Made by a program: the position numbers and the translations under genes
Part shown: one piece after another, positions 46,032 to 58,789 of the stretch
Layout of the letters: the number at the start of each line of letters is the position of its first letter
Position numbering within the stretch: position 1 is the stretch's first letter
Notes under the pieces: generated by a model
Database searches by the model: none
Told to the model about the DNA's origin: nothing
The model's input: only the letters and a program-made list of their open reading frames with translations
Assembly (NCBI GenBank): GCA_015345905.1
Contig: JADDTR010000014.1
Span: 744,001-808,000, forward strand
Source: Aotearoamyces nothofagi
Taxonomy: Eukaryota > Ascomycota > Leotiomycetes > Leotiales > Tympanidaceae
Length of the DNA stretch: 64,000 bases
Direction: 5' to 3'

Positions 46032-48680
46032 CTTCTCAAATCGGATCAAATCAAATAATTCTTTTAAAGTTATCAAATCGACGCTCAGTCCCGAATGTGA
46101 AGTACGAGTTTAAGCCTTTTCCTTATCGTGAGATCAATTATGGATGTAGGAAAAAGAAAGCAAAAAGGCTTCTCGGTAGGAAAAGTTGGAAAGTTGTAAG
46201 GCTGCAGAACGGAGTTAAGTGGAGATAAAGGGCCTTTTGTTATTGCCGGCCGCAACGGCGCCGACATATGGGGATTTTTTTTGTCGAGATTCCTTAGGTG
46301 TAGGGAATTGCGGATACTATGCCCCAGACGAGAGTTGACACAGCAACGGAGAGGGTATGCATTTAAATGATAGAGATTGAATTACTTGTTAAAGAGACTC
46401 TTCGGAATTTTTAGCTGGTGTTATGTGTGGGAGTTCGTGGGTCAGACTTATATCGCTTAGAATGTGCGCATGTTGTGGTTGGAAGTTGGGGGATTGAACA
46501 TTGGGTTTTACTCCCAGGCAACGTTTATCAGATATTAGGAGAGTGGAATTGTAGAGTTGTAGAACTATGCCTTAAAATCCTGGTGTTGGAGATTTGACCT
46601 ATGCTAGCATTTCAAAGTATCTGAGTATAAATACTGGTTCCAGGCCGAGTATTCTATAAGGCGGGGTGGAGCAGGATGTTGTCGTTAGAGGAAGCAAATC
46701 TATCTAGTTCTAAGGCCTCTAGGATTGTAGTATAGCAAATATCTATATATACAGATTATTCTCCATGTCCAACTATTCATCTTACAAGAAGTATATATTC
46801 GATATTCTCTCGCTTGGTCTATATACCGAATCAACTCCCGTCATCCCCAACTTACTTGTCTCGATTCTCGTGACCGCAGCGGCACACAGGCTGGGCTGAA
46901 TCTGCGGCCGGTTCGGTGACCGAAATTTGTAGGTGTCTTATTGGTTGATGCATTTATTCACCAATTTGTAGAGAGCTGAACGCCAATGTGAGGCGAGGTA
47001 TATATGCCTCTCTTATTTAGGTTATTTTATGCGTTATAAAGATTATTGAGGTTACTGAGATGTCGTTGGTTTGATGACTTTTTTTCAGTTGGAGACTAGA
47101 GAGGGAGAAGACACAAATCAATAGGATTAAATAAAAGACAGTGATATTGTTGAAATCTGAGGGCCAGTACCGGTCAGTCAGTAGAGCAATGCCTTAGGCA
47201 ACAGCAGCGGGAGCCACCTTAAATGGAATTCCTACCAACCTGTAACTTAANCGTTGGTTTGATGACTTTTTTTCAGTTGGAGACTAGAGAGGGAGAAGAC
47301 ACAAATCAATAGGATTAAATAAAAGACAGTGATATTGTTGAAATCTGAGGGCCAGTACCGGTCAGTCAGTAGAGCAATGCCTTAGGCAACAGCAGCGGGA
47401 GCCACCTTAAATGGAATTCCTACCAACCTGTAACTTAAGCTTTTAAGCATCAATCATACAAAACACCGCAGCCCACAATTACGTGCTGAATTGCAACAGG
47501 TCTCCTCTCCTGTCTCATCTATACTCAAAGAAGATATACTCCCCTTATATTCCCAGTCCTTCTGAGAAATGCTGTCGTTCTTTACATTGTTACAAAAGAC
47601 CGTTTTGGCTCGTTGCCTATACTGTAACTTAATTGCCACTATCGCTTATGATATATTCCTTCACTATAACATGACAAGGAAAACCAGCTATAAGGTTGTA
47701 TAGGTGTCCAAGACGTTTAAGATTTCTATAGCACTATAGGTTATTTTAAGGAGATCAGACCAATTGTATAAAGTGTAGTTGTTATTTCAGGAATTGCTAT
47801 TTCTAAGTATGTCTCCCACTATAGAGGGGTCGGGTAAGGCGCTTGCCAAGAGCTGCAACGAGGACCGCGCTAAAGGCTTGATATCTGCAAGAAGTGGAAC
47901 CTGGTTCAATAAGCAGCAGTACTTGATGAGCTACTCCTGTTCATTGTTAGAGACTGCTAACTTTACTTGATAAGCTTTAATTGCTAGTTTCTAGACCCTC
48001 ATTCGAAGACTTATGATATATATCATAACTGAAAATGCTTTATCAAATTTTAAATTTGGAGCAAATAATAAGTTAAATTAAACTAATATGATAAAAAGGA
48101 TAGCTTGTTTAACAGAGTAGTATATAATCATATCTAAATGGACTAGACATAGCGGAAAACCGGGCAATTTCCTATGTTCAAAGCTTTAACATGCGGGATA
48201 ACAACATATCAGTCTACAGAGGCCTTGGTAATAAATAATCCAATGTCGGTCATCTAAAAACGTGCAATATTATAGTAGAGGAGCAAAAGTATACAAATAG
48301 TGTTAAACAAAATTGCTTTTTCTATACAAGTTGTTAGGGTTAATTCATTTTGATTCTTGGACATGAATAAACTATTATATCATATGTTGTTGTGTTCATG
48401 GTTCATGATGTCCATTCATACCAATGCCGAAATGACGGCCGTTGCTGGGTCAGCATTTTGTTGTCAACGCGCTAGTCCGCCTCGACCGAGCCAATCAATC
48501 AACCCTAGCATCGGCCTCATACCTTTCCAACGCGATAATTTTCGACATCTACGCGCATTGCTTCTCTCACCACTGTACGGAGCTTCTGGGCTATGAAGCG
48601 GAGGATTAGATCACTGCGTTGCTATTGCCAATCTATAAATCACTTATAACCTACGCGCCGACACCCTATCATCTATCGCA
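46032..48680. other. AT-rich intergenic region with an assembly gap
   Basis: 2.65 kb. It holds the PEBP promoter at one end and the MPS1 promoter at the other. 46.5-48.3 kb is AT-rich without conserved coding sequence. A single N with flanking duplication is described separately. No RNA genes seen. Confidence 0.55.
47064..47438. repeat. Direct duplication across single-N gap at 47251
   Basis: 47064-47250 and 47252-47438 are both 187 bp, abut the N and look identical. Probable unmerged contig overlap. Confidence 0.92.
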
Positions 48681-51288
48681 ATGGCTACGGCATCTCCAAC
48701 ACCCATGGGCTCCAATCACTTCAGCAGTCAACTAAATGGACGACCATCTTCACGACTAGCACTGCGACAAGCTCCTTCACGACCACTTCTCAATCGAGGC
48801 TTCCCACATCAAGCCGCTGCACCAATCCCTCAGGCGACTCATGCGCGTCATTACTCCCTTAATGACAGCTCGGACGACGAATTACCGATGCCTATGAAGT
48901 TCAGTGCTCTGACGAAAGCATTGCTGAATGACGAAGCCTCGATGCTACAACCCTCATCACCTGTGCATGTCCAAAATAGTCGAATGGAACCTGCGACTGT
49001 GGACGAGGGTATTAACCACGTAAGAGCTGGGACGCCAAGATTTGACACACGGACAAGAGAGCGCACTGCTTCTCCAGAACTTCGCGCTAATAGCCCATTG
49101 CCTCGCAGAGTGATCCGATTGAGTGGGACTCCAGGATCTTCAACACTGCGGAGGGCTACTTCTCTATCAAATGCTGTTCAACGACACAATGAACAGGCGG
49201 CTGCGAAGGCAGAGAGCGAGAGTCCGCTTGATTTGAGCACTCCTGCACCACAACCTCGTACTGTACGGATACCTATAACAACTTCAGCAAACCATGGGAT
49301 ATCTACTGGGTCATCTGGCAGACTTTCAAATAGGACAAACTCGGGGAGCCGAACGGATGATGGAGACCAAGGCATGCCAGAAGACCCAGCAACAGTCGCG
49401 AGGGCAAACGCCGCTATCAACCATGGGAGTGTGACAAGATATGGTACTGTTGGAAGGAATCGATATGGGGATGACACGGGAATGCAGAGCTCATTGAGAG
49501 TGAAGAAGTTGGGCAAGGTTACTGGAAGGTATCTGAGTGGACCGGCACGACGTGGAAGACGGAGACAGAGCGAGGATGACCAAGAGCCTGAACAGGAACT
49601 TGACGATGGACATGACCAACCACTCTCGAGCCAAGAACCCGAAAGTCAACCGTATCAAGATATAAAACCTGTTTCTAGCCAAGATTCTCCAGTCAACCAC
49701 GCCCCTTTCTACGCATCTCACCATCGAGATTTTGCTTCGGGCAGTCCAGTCAGTGCAAAAGAACCTCCGAAGCCAATACGAACGGCTTCGCCACCTTTGG
49801 TAAAGGAACCTGCTGTGGTAGAGGTGGCTAGAAGACCGCTTTCACCACTGAAGGCCCAACCAATATTTAGAGTTCCTGCTCCTCGTCCAGACCTCCCCTC
49901 GAACCATGACCAGGAAAATGAGGCACCTCCAACCTTCAAGAGAAATAAACCTTCATCATTAATACATCTTGATAAGATGGAAAAAATTGCAGTTAGGCCG
50001 CAAAGTGCAGATTTGAGTGTGATGCGCGCCAATGTTTCACCAGAGCGTCGTCCACTTGCTGCAAAGAGTCAAAATACACCACGCAGGCCTGCTCCTCCTC
50101 CACCAAAGATGTCAATATTGGAAACTGCTACCGCAACAGCTGGAGCCGCCACTGCAACGCATGCGAGTAAGAGAAGAAATAACATTCGAGTCAACGGCAA
50201 AATTTTTACAAGAATGGAAATTGTTGGGCGAGGTGGAAGCTCAAAGGTATGGCGGGTGATGGCCGAAAATGGAAAAACTTATGCTCTTAAGAGGGTATCT
50301 CTGGAAGACGCAGATGAGACTGCTGTTAGGGGATATAAAGGAGAAATCGATCTTCTTAAGAAACTGGAGGGTAATGACAGGGTTGTTCGAATGCTGGATT
50401 ATGAAATGAATGATGAAAAGCAGACTCTCAGCGTTGTAAGTTACTTTGCGATCCTTGTGACGATATTTGCTAACACACTTAAAGCTTATGGAGATGGGGG
50501 AGTTGGATTTTAATAAAATTCTTACTCTACGATTCAATTCAGAGAACGCCAAGTTTGATCCTAGCTTTACACGCCACTACTGGAAAGAAATGCTCGAATG
50601 CATACAAGCAGTTCATGACCACGATATTGTTCACTCGGATTTGAAACCTGCGAACTTCGTACTTGTCCAAGGTCGACTAAAGCTCATCGACTTCGGAATC
50701 GCCAACGCTATCGAAACAGATGAAACCGTCAACGTCCATCGCGACACGCAGATTGGTACACCAAACTACATGTCTCCCGAGTCCCTGATGGACGCCAACG
50801 ATCTCCCCCATATCAAAGGCACTATCTCTAACCAGCCCAAAGTAATGAAACTAGGAAAACCCAGCGATATCTGGAGTCTTGGGTGCATTCTTTACCAAAT
50901 GAGCTACGGCCGACAACCTTTTGCTCACATCCAAAATCAAATGTCCCGCTGCCGCGCCATCATCGACTGGAACTATGCAATTGAGTTCCCTTCACACGGC
51001 GTCGGCGGCGTGACGCTCCCTCGCAGCTTGGTTCGGCTCCTGAAACGGTGTCTGAATCGGGACCAACATCAACGACCCTCGGCCGCTGAGCTCTTGGACG
51101 AGAGGGATGCGTTTCTGAATCCGGTCGAATGTGACGAGGGTGCGTTCCCAATGACGGAAGAACTCCTGGGACGCATCTTGCAGAGCGTAGTTGCGAAATG
51201 TAGCGAGCGAACGCCGACAGAGGTGGAGCTGTTGAGCTTGTGGCCTGCGGGGTATTTTGCAAGTTTAAGAAAGAGTTTGAATGCGTGA
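48681..51288 (+). CDS. MPS1: Dual-specificity spindle-checkpoint kinase MPS1/TTK
   Basis: Kinetochore kinase that phosphorylates Spc105 to start the spindle-assembly checkpoint, and also acts in spindle-pole duplication in yeast. Exons 48681-50435 and 50485-51288 (49-nt intron) join to 852 residues. The N-terminal 500 residues are disordered, basic and Ser/Pro-rich. The kinase domain starts at GRGGSSKVW (from residue 516). Lys537 is in YALKRV, the catalytic Asp637 in HSDLKPAN and Asp654 in IDFGIAN. The activation loop has the Mps1-typical IGTPNYMSPE. MPS1-specific features are IRVNGKIFTRMEIVGRGGSS and the insert VMKLGKPSDIWSLGCILYQM with YGRQPFAHI. The domain is followed by a short tail. Confidence is high. 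Confidence 0.95.
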
Positions 51289-52574
51289 TTTCGGAGGTGG
51301 GGAGTGTCCTGAAGCTTGTTGGATGTATGATTTGAAAGAAATAGAGAAAGGCTGGCTGAGCGGGCGTTTGAATATGCTATTTTTAGGTTCATTTGTATAC
51401 TCCATACAGCAGGGCGTTGGAAAGGCGGGCTTTGCATACATTCATCCATTCATTGTTTTCTCGTATATATAGGTAGGTAGGCTGATCCGTTCTAGCCGTT
51501 GTTAATCCATGCCCTTTCCATTAAGTAGGATGATTAATTCCATAATTCCTACATATGTATGGGGGTTCTTCTTGGATATCGGTGGCCTTGACTGTTAATG
51601 TTTATGATCTGCACCGTGAGCGACATGGACTAAGTTGATGGATGCAAGAACATGATGCCAAACAACTACCGGCATTTTAACATTTCCTTGATAAGGCGTA
51701 TATCTACCCCTCACGATGCCGAGTTATGACCGAGAGACGGATTTTCCAGAAAGTACAGGACTGCATTGCATCAGCCAGATGCCGAGCCGTCCCAACCGCG
51801 GATTATCTCTGGCATTGTTTCGTGATGACTTGTCTGCCGGGAGATCTAGACAGGGAAGAGATGAGATGCCGAACAGCCTGTGAGCATGAACGAAAAGAGA
51901 AAAACTTACCGCAACGAAGCCACATGCTATGAGAGAGAGAAAGGCGAAATGCCGACCCGGCATCCCAAGCTCTCCATCATGAAGAAGCGATGTCGTAGAC
52001 AGGGCGATAGAGTCTCGAAGCCCGCATTCCGCATCCCGACAGCCCTCATGCCGGCACTGCGGGTATCTGAAGCTGCACCCGTAGATAGATTGTCTATGCT
52101 GGCCTGCTGCTGCCTCGGAATCGCTGTTTGCTGATTAGAGCTGGCGACTACACGGCGACGTATCCCCCAGATCCCGAGCAAGTAGGTATGTGTCGGTTAA
52201 CCCAACTAACCAATCAGACACTCGCTATATCGGATGCGGACCTGGGGTAGAGTGCGGGGAAGAGGGGGTTCTGTAAGTCGCGGCGTGTGGGAACGGCATA
52301 TAATGATGACAAGGTGTTGATGACCGCGGTAGTGCTGATGGTGAACTTTATTGTATATAAAGCATGCTCTGCAATTTCCTTTGGAAGATAGATTTCGTGT
52401 TGGGAAAACTTCTCCTTAGTTTTTTCTTCCTTGTTGGATATACAGATAGTGATTCGTACATCTAGCGTGGAGAGAGAGATTGATTGATTGACTGAGATCC
52501 GATCATCCGAAGATAAAGTGCGTGCACGACGTCCAAAGACCATCTAGCCCCGAGAGAGAATTACACACGCCATC
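51289..52574. other. Intergenic upstream of the CYP53 gene
   Basis: 1.29 kb. Overlapping short frames at 51700-52180 have no similarity. A GATTGATTGATTGACTGAG run lies at 52473. The P450 promoter should lie within the last few hundred bases. Confidence 0.5.
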
Positions 52575-54174
52575 ATGGGCCTGTTGGATTTCCTCATCAC
52601 GCCCTGGACACTCATCGGGCTCGTGATACTGTACTATGTCCTTCCCTATTTCACGACCTTCTCCTCGCTCCGCGGCGTCCCGGCGCCGTGGAGCGCATCG
52701 TTCTCGAATCTCTGGCTACTATTGCAATGTCGGCAAGGCAAACGCTTCCTGAGCGTCGATGATGCGCATAAAAGGTTTGGGAAGTTGGTGCGGATCCAGC
52801 CGGATCATGTCTCTGTTGCGGATGCGGATGCCATTCAAACGATCTATGGGCACGGGAATGGGTTTCTGAAGAGCGATTATTATGATGTTTTTGGTATGTT
52901 TGCGCTTTGTTTGATGCGGGGTGGTGCCAGTCATGTAATTTGGGACTGATGATAGGATATATGTAGTGAGTATTGAAAGAGGCTTGTTCACTACAAGGGA
53001 TCGGGCAGAGCATACGCGGAAACGGAAGACTATTTCGCATACGTTCTCGCTGAAATCGGTTGTGCAGTTCGAGGAGTACATGCAAGCTAACCTTTCCGTG
53101 TTTGTGCATCAATGGGACCGCATCTCGAGCGCTGTCCCATCGGGAGGATTTGCAAAGCTTGACAGCCTGCATTGGTTCAACTATCTCGCTTTTGATATTA
53201 TTGGCGATCTAGCATTTGGGAAGCCATTCGGCATGCTCGAGAAAGGCAAGGATATCGCGGAAATCAAAATGACTCCCTCGGCGCCAACGACATACGCACC
53301 TGCAGTGGAAGTCCTAAACCGTCGGGGTGAAGTAAGCGGTGCGCTAGGCTGTCTCCCAGGCTTGAAACCATATGCAAAATATCTCCCAGATCCATTCTTC
53401 AGCAAAGGGCTTGCCGCAGTGGAGAATCTGGCTGGAATAGCTGTTGCGAGGGTTAGTGCAAGGTTGGATTCTGACGCGAAGGATGACCAGAGAGTAGATC
53501 TACTGGCGCGATTGATGGAGGGGAGGGATGAGAAGGGGGACAAGCTTGGACGGGAGGAACTCACGGCTGAGGCATTGACGCAGTTGATTGCTGGGAGTGA
53601 CACAACATCGAACACGTCTTGTGCGCTGCTGTACTGGGTGCTCAAGACACCCGGTGTCACCAAGAAGCTCCAGAGCGAACTGGACGAGGCGATCCATCCA
53701 GGAACGGAAGTCCCGAGTTATGCACAGGTGAAGGATTTGAAATATCTCCAGAACGTCATCAATGAGACGTTGCGGATCCATTCGACTAGTAGTCTTGGTC
53801 TTCCGCGCCTCGTCCCACCCGGACCAGGAATTGAGATTCTTGGGCATCATTTCCCTGCCGGCACCGTCCTCAGCGTGCCGAGTTACACAATCCACCACAG
53901 TAAAGAGATATGGGGTCCGGATGCTGATGAATTTGTGCCGGATCGCTGGGACACGGTGACGGAAAGTCAAAAGAATGCTTTTATTCCGTTCAGTTATGGA
54001 CCGCGAAGTTGCGTGGGACGCAATGTGGCGGAGATGGAGCTGGCACTTATTGTTAGTACTGTGTTTAGACGGTATGAGCTTGAGCTTTACCAAAAGTTGT
54101 TGGAGACACGGGAGGGATTTTTGAGAAAGCCGTTGGAGTGTATTGTTGGTGTCAGAAAGAGGGCAAATGTGTAA
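52575..54174 (+). CDS. Cytochrome P450, benzoate 4-monooxygenase (CYP53 family)
   Basis: Hydroxylates benzoate to 4-hydroxybenzoate on the ER membrane, feeding the beta-ketoadipate pathway and detoxifying plant benzoates. Exons 52575-52893 and 52967-54174 (73-nt intron) join to 508 residues. The N-terminal anchor is TLIGLVILYYVLPYF. CYP53 blocks are seen in DHVSVADADAIQTIYGHG, RGLFTTRDRAEHTRKRKTIS, NYLAFDIIGDLAFGKPFGML and VEVLNRRGEVSGALGCLPGL. The I-helix has AGSDTTSNTS (around residue 315), ExxR is E373 and R376 in NETLRIHS, and the heme thiolate is Cys455 in FSYGPRSCVGRN. CYP53 assignment is from close recall of the family; benzoate as substrate is the family rule, not proven here. No p450 reductase or ring-cleavage gene lies nearby. 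Confidence 0.93.
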
Positions 54175-55412
54175 GTGGCACTTGACTGCTGTATGTAGAG
54201 GATCCAGACTGCTATAGGTTGTAATAGCCTTATGATATAATCCATGTTGATTACTAGAAATTCATTCCCGTTGGCTTTTTTTCCTGCTCGGTGAAGTCTG
54301 TTACAATCAGACCATGTATTCGATCTTTCCTTGCTGTAATGTTCCGTAATAAATACCCTAGAAAGTAATTCGTTGAACCTACATTGATAAATAGTGAAGA
54401 ATCGAGCTAGTCTTTCCATTGTTTGGCCTAGGCTTTCTTTTGTGATCTATGCTCCATGAGAGCCACCAGTCCCTAAGGGCCCAATCCCATTGTATGATAC
54501 ATCGCCTGCCGGCTTGGGCTGCTATGAGGAGAGGAAATAAGCTCAAAACCGTTACTCATGGAAGCTGAAATACCCTTATAACTGACGCTCATCTCTACGA
54601 CAAACCTTGAGTAACAACAAGAAGTCTATTCCTACCCCGTGTAATAACTCAATCATCCTTCATTTTCACATCGCCATTCGCCATTCGTGAAATCGCCGCA
54701 AGATAAAAGTGAACGAGTTCAGCAACTGAACTGTACCAATCCATTGTTCAATGTGATTCAGACATGTGTATGTGAAAGAGGCTGAACAATGAAGATTCAT
54801 GAATCAAAGGAAAAGCAGGCCATATACGGCTGATAATAGATCTATTGTTTTCGGAGTCCTTTGTACTCGGAACGGGAATACGGGAATACTGTATTCCGTA
54901 CATGCGAATCGCGAATCGCGCGTTGCCAAACTACGCAACATGAAACGCCAGCTCTCGCAGTCAACTCCAGCAACATCCATCTTCAAACAATGTATTGGCC
55001 AGCTCGACTCCAAGTCTGCGGTCATAGTCGAAACATCTAGACACGCCTTGCGAACAATGGCTGCCTTTGTACCTTATATTGGCCAAGTTCTTCTATTTCC
55101 TAGTGACCGTCAAGCTTCTCCTCTCCTGAATGAAGGCGTATCGTGGAGGATGATGCTAAGAGCGTATATCTTGAATACGCTCCTCTATCCCACCATGTAT
55201 TTGTTGTCACAGTTAATTTCTCATTTTTCTTATCCATTTTAATCACTGCTGGACAGCGGTAGTGGTTCTTATCCATTCACTCATTGAGATCCTTTATTGA
55301 AGAACAGTACAGAACCGACTGCCTTATATCTTCTCGACACCCTAATATTAGCCCGGTATATTCGATCACACAAAAGGCGATAAATTGTACGTGAGAGTTA
55401 AATAACATCAAC
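54175..55412. other. Intergenic
   Basis: 1.24 kb between two + strand genes. A frame at 54799-55242 has no recognised similarity. No RNA gene or repeat noted. Confidence 0.45.
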
Positions 55413-56078
55413 ATGATCTCGACGATCTTTACAACAGCACTCTTGGCAGCCCTGTCCACTGCGGCTCCTCTTCTCTCCACCTCCTTCCTTGCCACTCGTG
55501 CCACTGGAGACTCAGCAGTCTCTCAGCTCCTGGCAATTGCACCGACATCCAACACTTGTACCTCCGCGCTGGTTGCGGGCGAGTGCGAAACGGCAGAACA
55601 AGCGGCTCCATACCTCATCGCTTCCATGACCACCTACGAGATCTATTCATTGCCGGAGATTGCTGCGCTTCTCTCGCTCGTCGCCTATGAGACTGGAGAC
55701 TTCAAATACAAAACAAATCACTCCCCGGGACGCGCTGGTCAAGGGACTGGAAACATGCAGATGGCGAGCTACAACCTGCTATATGCGAACTCGATCCCGG
55801 CTTTGACAAGTCAGGTTCAGGCGATCACGACTGCTACCACAACGGCAGGACTTAGTGATGATGACCTCAATGCTATACGTGCGCTGGTCTTGACAGACGG
55901 ATACAGCTGGGCCAGTGCAGCATGGTTCTTGACGACCCAGTGTTCGAGCATAAGATCAGCTCTTCAGGCTGGTGGCCAAGCTGGGTACGAAGCATATCTT
56001 GGATGTGTTGGGACTACGGCAACGGATGATCGCTTGGCATACTGGACGAGAGCTAGGACGGCCTTTGGGATATCATAG
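55413..56078 (+). CDS. Secreted protein, uncharacterised fungal family
   Basis: Not recognised by family name. Single exon, 221 residues. Residues 1-18 (MISTIFTTALLAALSTAA) are a signal peptide. The mature part has paired cysteines (C50, C59 and C178, C199 by approximate count) and conserved-looking motifs: TYEIYSLPEIAALLSLVAYE, then GDFKYKTNHSPGRAGQGTGN, MQMASYNLLYANSIPAL, and SWASAAWFLTTQC near the C-terminus. The E-x(n)-PGR-GQGT-NMQ pattern resembles fungal proteins with a lysozyme-like fold, where the Glu might be catalytic; this is a weak resemblance, not a domain call. A small secreted protein with few cysteines could also be an effector. It stands without a partner gene. Confidence 0.75.
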   Translation: MISTIFTTALLAALSTAAPLLSTSFLATRATGDSAVSQLLAIAPTSNTCTSALVAGECETAEQAAPYLIASMTTYEIYSLPEIAALLSLVAYETGDFKYKTNHSPGRAGQGTGNMQMASYNLLYANSIPALTSQVQAITTATTTAGLSDDDLNAIRALVLTDGYSWASAAWFLTTQCSSIRSALQAGGQAGYEAYLGCVGTTATDDRLAYWTRARTAFGIS

Positions 56079-57581
56079 CGAAGAAGCCGATAGTAGCTTT
56101 TGTCGGATTTCGTATACTGGCATTGGTGGCGGCACTGCTATTGCGGTACATCTTCATCAGCGTGTATATAAATTGACGAGTGGGGTTCTGAAGTCCTTTA
56201 TTATTGCGTCTGGTGGAACAACTTGGCCGCTTTAATGCTGCTGTACCAACGCTGATCAGAGATGTCTCTTTAAAGACTTAAAAGTAGTGTTATATATAAA
56301 AGAAAATACAACAAAATTAGATCAGCTAGCAAGATAGGGCTGACAAAGAATTACATATCCGGTATACGATATCTTCTGTACCTGATGCAGTGAACGTACT
56401 CCAAGAATGGATAGGACAGTAGCCCATCTCGTTTCCTGAATGGCAGGTTCCCATGGAGCTGACAGGACTTAGCGAGTAACCACGTAAAACACCAATATCA
56501 TTCCTGAACATAATCTGGTCCCGACGCAGATCGCCAAATCAGCGTAGAGGGGAGAGCAGCGTAAAGCGATCGCAACATCCAGCTAACATATTAGCCGTGT
56601 ACGCGTTTTACTCATTACCGGGGATGCTATGTACTGTACCTAGCTGATAACGAGGCTCCTTCAAAAATTGAACGCATACAAGATCTATACGGCTCTCAAA
56701 GCAAGGTAACACTACGAATAATCTTAGGGTTATTTAGTACTGTTCTACATAGACAAGGAAAGTTATAAAATCTTTTTTCTAAAAATAGTTATAAAAGTTC
56801 TAAGAACAGCTCTTTATAGTCTGGACCAGACTATATAGTCCAGTTCAGTCTAGACCAGACCGTTTCTAGAAACGGTCTCCATTTTCTATTTGAGACCAGA
56901 CTGTTTATTTACAGTCTAGTTTGGTCCAGACCTAAACGGTCCAGTCTTTGAAACAGTCTACAAATCACCTTCGAGACCAGACTAGACCGGACTATTGAAC
57001 AGTCTACTATTAGTATCTTCCTCTAATATTAAAATTTCAGTTGGAGTATTTGTCACCTTGCTATATAAAGAAACCGAAATAGGGGGCCAGCTGAATATAG
57101 ATGGCTAACTGAGATTAGATAGTGCCAAAATAAATTAGCGTTATATATTTTATATCGAAAGAAAGTTCCAGAGGCTCTAGAGTGATAGTGATGTTAAAGT
57201 TTAGAATAAATATTGATATTATAATACAATGTAATTATTTCTTCTTAATCTAGATGATATATGTCTTCCTTATATATAGTAAGACAAGGAAGATAGTACT
57301 ATATAGGTAGAAGGACCTATGATTAAGGGGTGATTAAGGCTGTAGATTGATTTTATATACGCTCGAAACGTGTAACTTAAATTCCTCTAAGTTGTTCAAG
57401 ACCAGCTCCTCTATTATACATTTGGGATGAAGGTACACTATCCTTTCTTGTTCCTGATACCCTTTTAAATGTTTATCAACATGGTTAATCATCTTGTAGG
57501 GAGTGGAGAAAGTGCGTTTCCGATACTTAACAGCCCCTCGAATGTCCCCTATACATCTAATACATTGGGTCTTTATACAGA
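56079..57581. other. Intergenic, with the less-mutated copy of the palindromic repeat
   Basis: 1.5 kb. 56743-57010 is a repeat described separately. From 57010 to 57580 the DNA is AT-rich (ATATTGATATTATAATAC) and holds nothing I recognise. Confidence 0.55.
56743..57010. repeat. Palindromic AGTCTGGACC-type repeat, less mutated copy
   Basis: Aligns over its whole length with 63079-63343 and in part with 62809-62963. Where they differ, this copy mostly has C or G and the others T or A: GGACCAGAC here corresponds to AGACTAGAC there. It is built of inverted GTCTGGACCAGAC-like palindromes. Class of element unknown; no coding sequence seen. Confidence 0.85.
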
Positions 57582-58789
57582 CTAGAGGAATAGGTCAGCT
57601 TCCACCTCTGCTTCCGAACTAGTATCGTGCTCGGGAGTAGATGCACTATGATGAATTGTCTCCGGTGCACTTATAGCTTGTTCTAAGTTCGCACTTGCAA
57701 GACTCTGATACTCTTTATCCTCTCTGAGCATATCCTCCACAGCCTTGGATTCAAGAGTGTCTAGCTCGCGTCTTTGAGCCTCAATTTCTTGGAGCTTCTC
57801 ATTTAGTAATGACTCCAGCAGATCTTTATTACATCCTAGTTCGTCGATAACCTGCTTTACTTCCCGTTGTAGGCGTGAAAGCATTCGTGCGCAAGTATTG
57901 TTGTAGAGTATGTTGGCGAGAGATTCCGCTTCCGTCATAAATTGATAGACTTTCTTTGCGCTCACTCGGACCCTATAGACAGCAGTGTGTTGTAGTTGCA
58001 CTATCGAGTCGAGAAGCTCGGAAAAGGGCTTTGCGAGGTCAAGCAGCTTCTCAGCGTCGAACCTATCCTCGTTTTGACGAAAGACCCGGGCCCAAATATT
58101 GAGCTCTACAGATTCCGGGCAGTCCCACCCCTCCCTTTGAAGAATGTCTCCCATCGTCTGATGCCCAAATGCATAACAAGCGTTTTCAAGTATGGCTTGT
58201 ACCTTCACCAAAAGTCGATATTGAGTATAGAGAGGTAAGTACACCGGATATAATGACGGAACAGAGACGCTCGCATGTAAGGAACGCTTTCGAGGCCGAG
58301 TAGTCGACAGCTGGGATTCTATATGGATTAGTAAAGAAAGGATTTCACAGTCCTAGGTGGCATACCCGGTTCTTTCCCTTTGCCATTATGAGTCAACTCA
58401 AGCTCATTGGCTTCCGGTGCAGCCCACGTCCCTTGATGCCCCTCAGCAGCGTCTCTTATAGCATCTGCATCACTTCTTGCTGCTTCAGCTTCTGAGGCCA
58501 TGCGCTCTGCGCTTTGGACGGGAGAGACCTCGAACACCTACGGGAAACGGATCTTGGCCCTTAGGGTTGATGCGAAAACCTCATCTTGCAGTAGTACCTT
58601 CGCGGTGTTGCAGACATTGTCAATATTATGCTCGGCTACCAGTGCGTGGACTTCTGCATCTCCATTATCTAGATGCTTCTGGATCAGCTTCCTGATCTTC
58701 TTTGCGATGCGCAACTGTGCGTCTGGACCCTTGAAGACATTTTTAAGCGCCAAGTATACCAACCTTGCATCTGGAGGGTTCTTAGCCAT
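57582..58789 (-). pseudogene. Fungal protein of unknown function with one in-frame stop
   Basis: Not recognised. Exons 58789-58366 and 58318-57582 join in frame to 386 codons through a normal 47-nt intron (GTATGC, TACTAAT, ATAG). Codon 84 (58540-58538) is TAG, splitting the N-terminal segment (MAKNPPDARLVYLALKNVFK, ending RAKIRFP) from VFEVSPVQSAERMASEAEAA. The rest is helical: coiled-coil REVKQVIDELGCNKDLLESL and LQEIEAQRRELDTLESKAVE, with an acidic C-terminus. Frame, intron and phase are otherwise intact, so the break is recent, a sequencing error, or the protein is made from a downstream start. A CAG-to-TAG change would fit RIP, which also marks the nearby repeats. Whether the gene is functional is open. 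Confidence 0.7.

Noticed and set aside
54799-55242. 147-codon + strand frame between the P450 and the secreted-protein gene
   Set aside because: No similarity, no intron or codon signal, and a minus-strand frame overlaps it.
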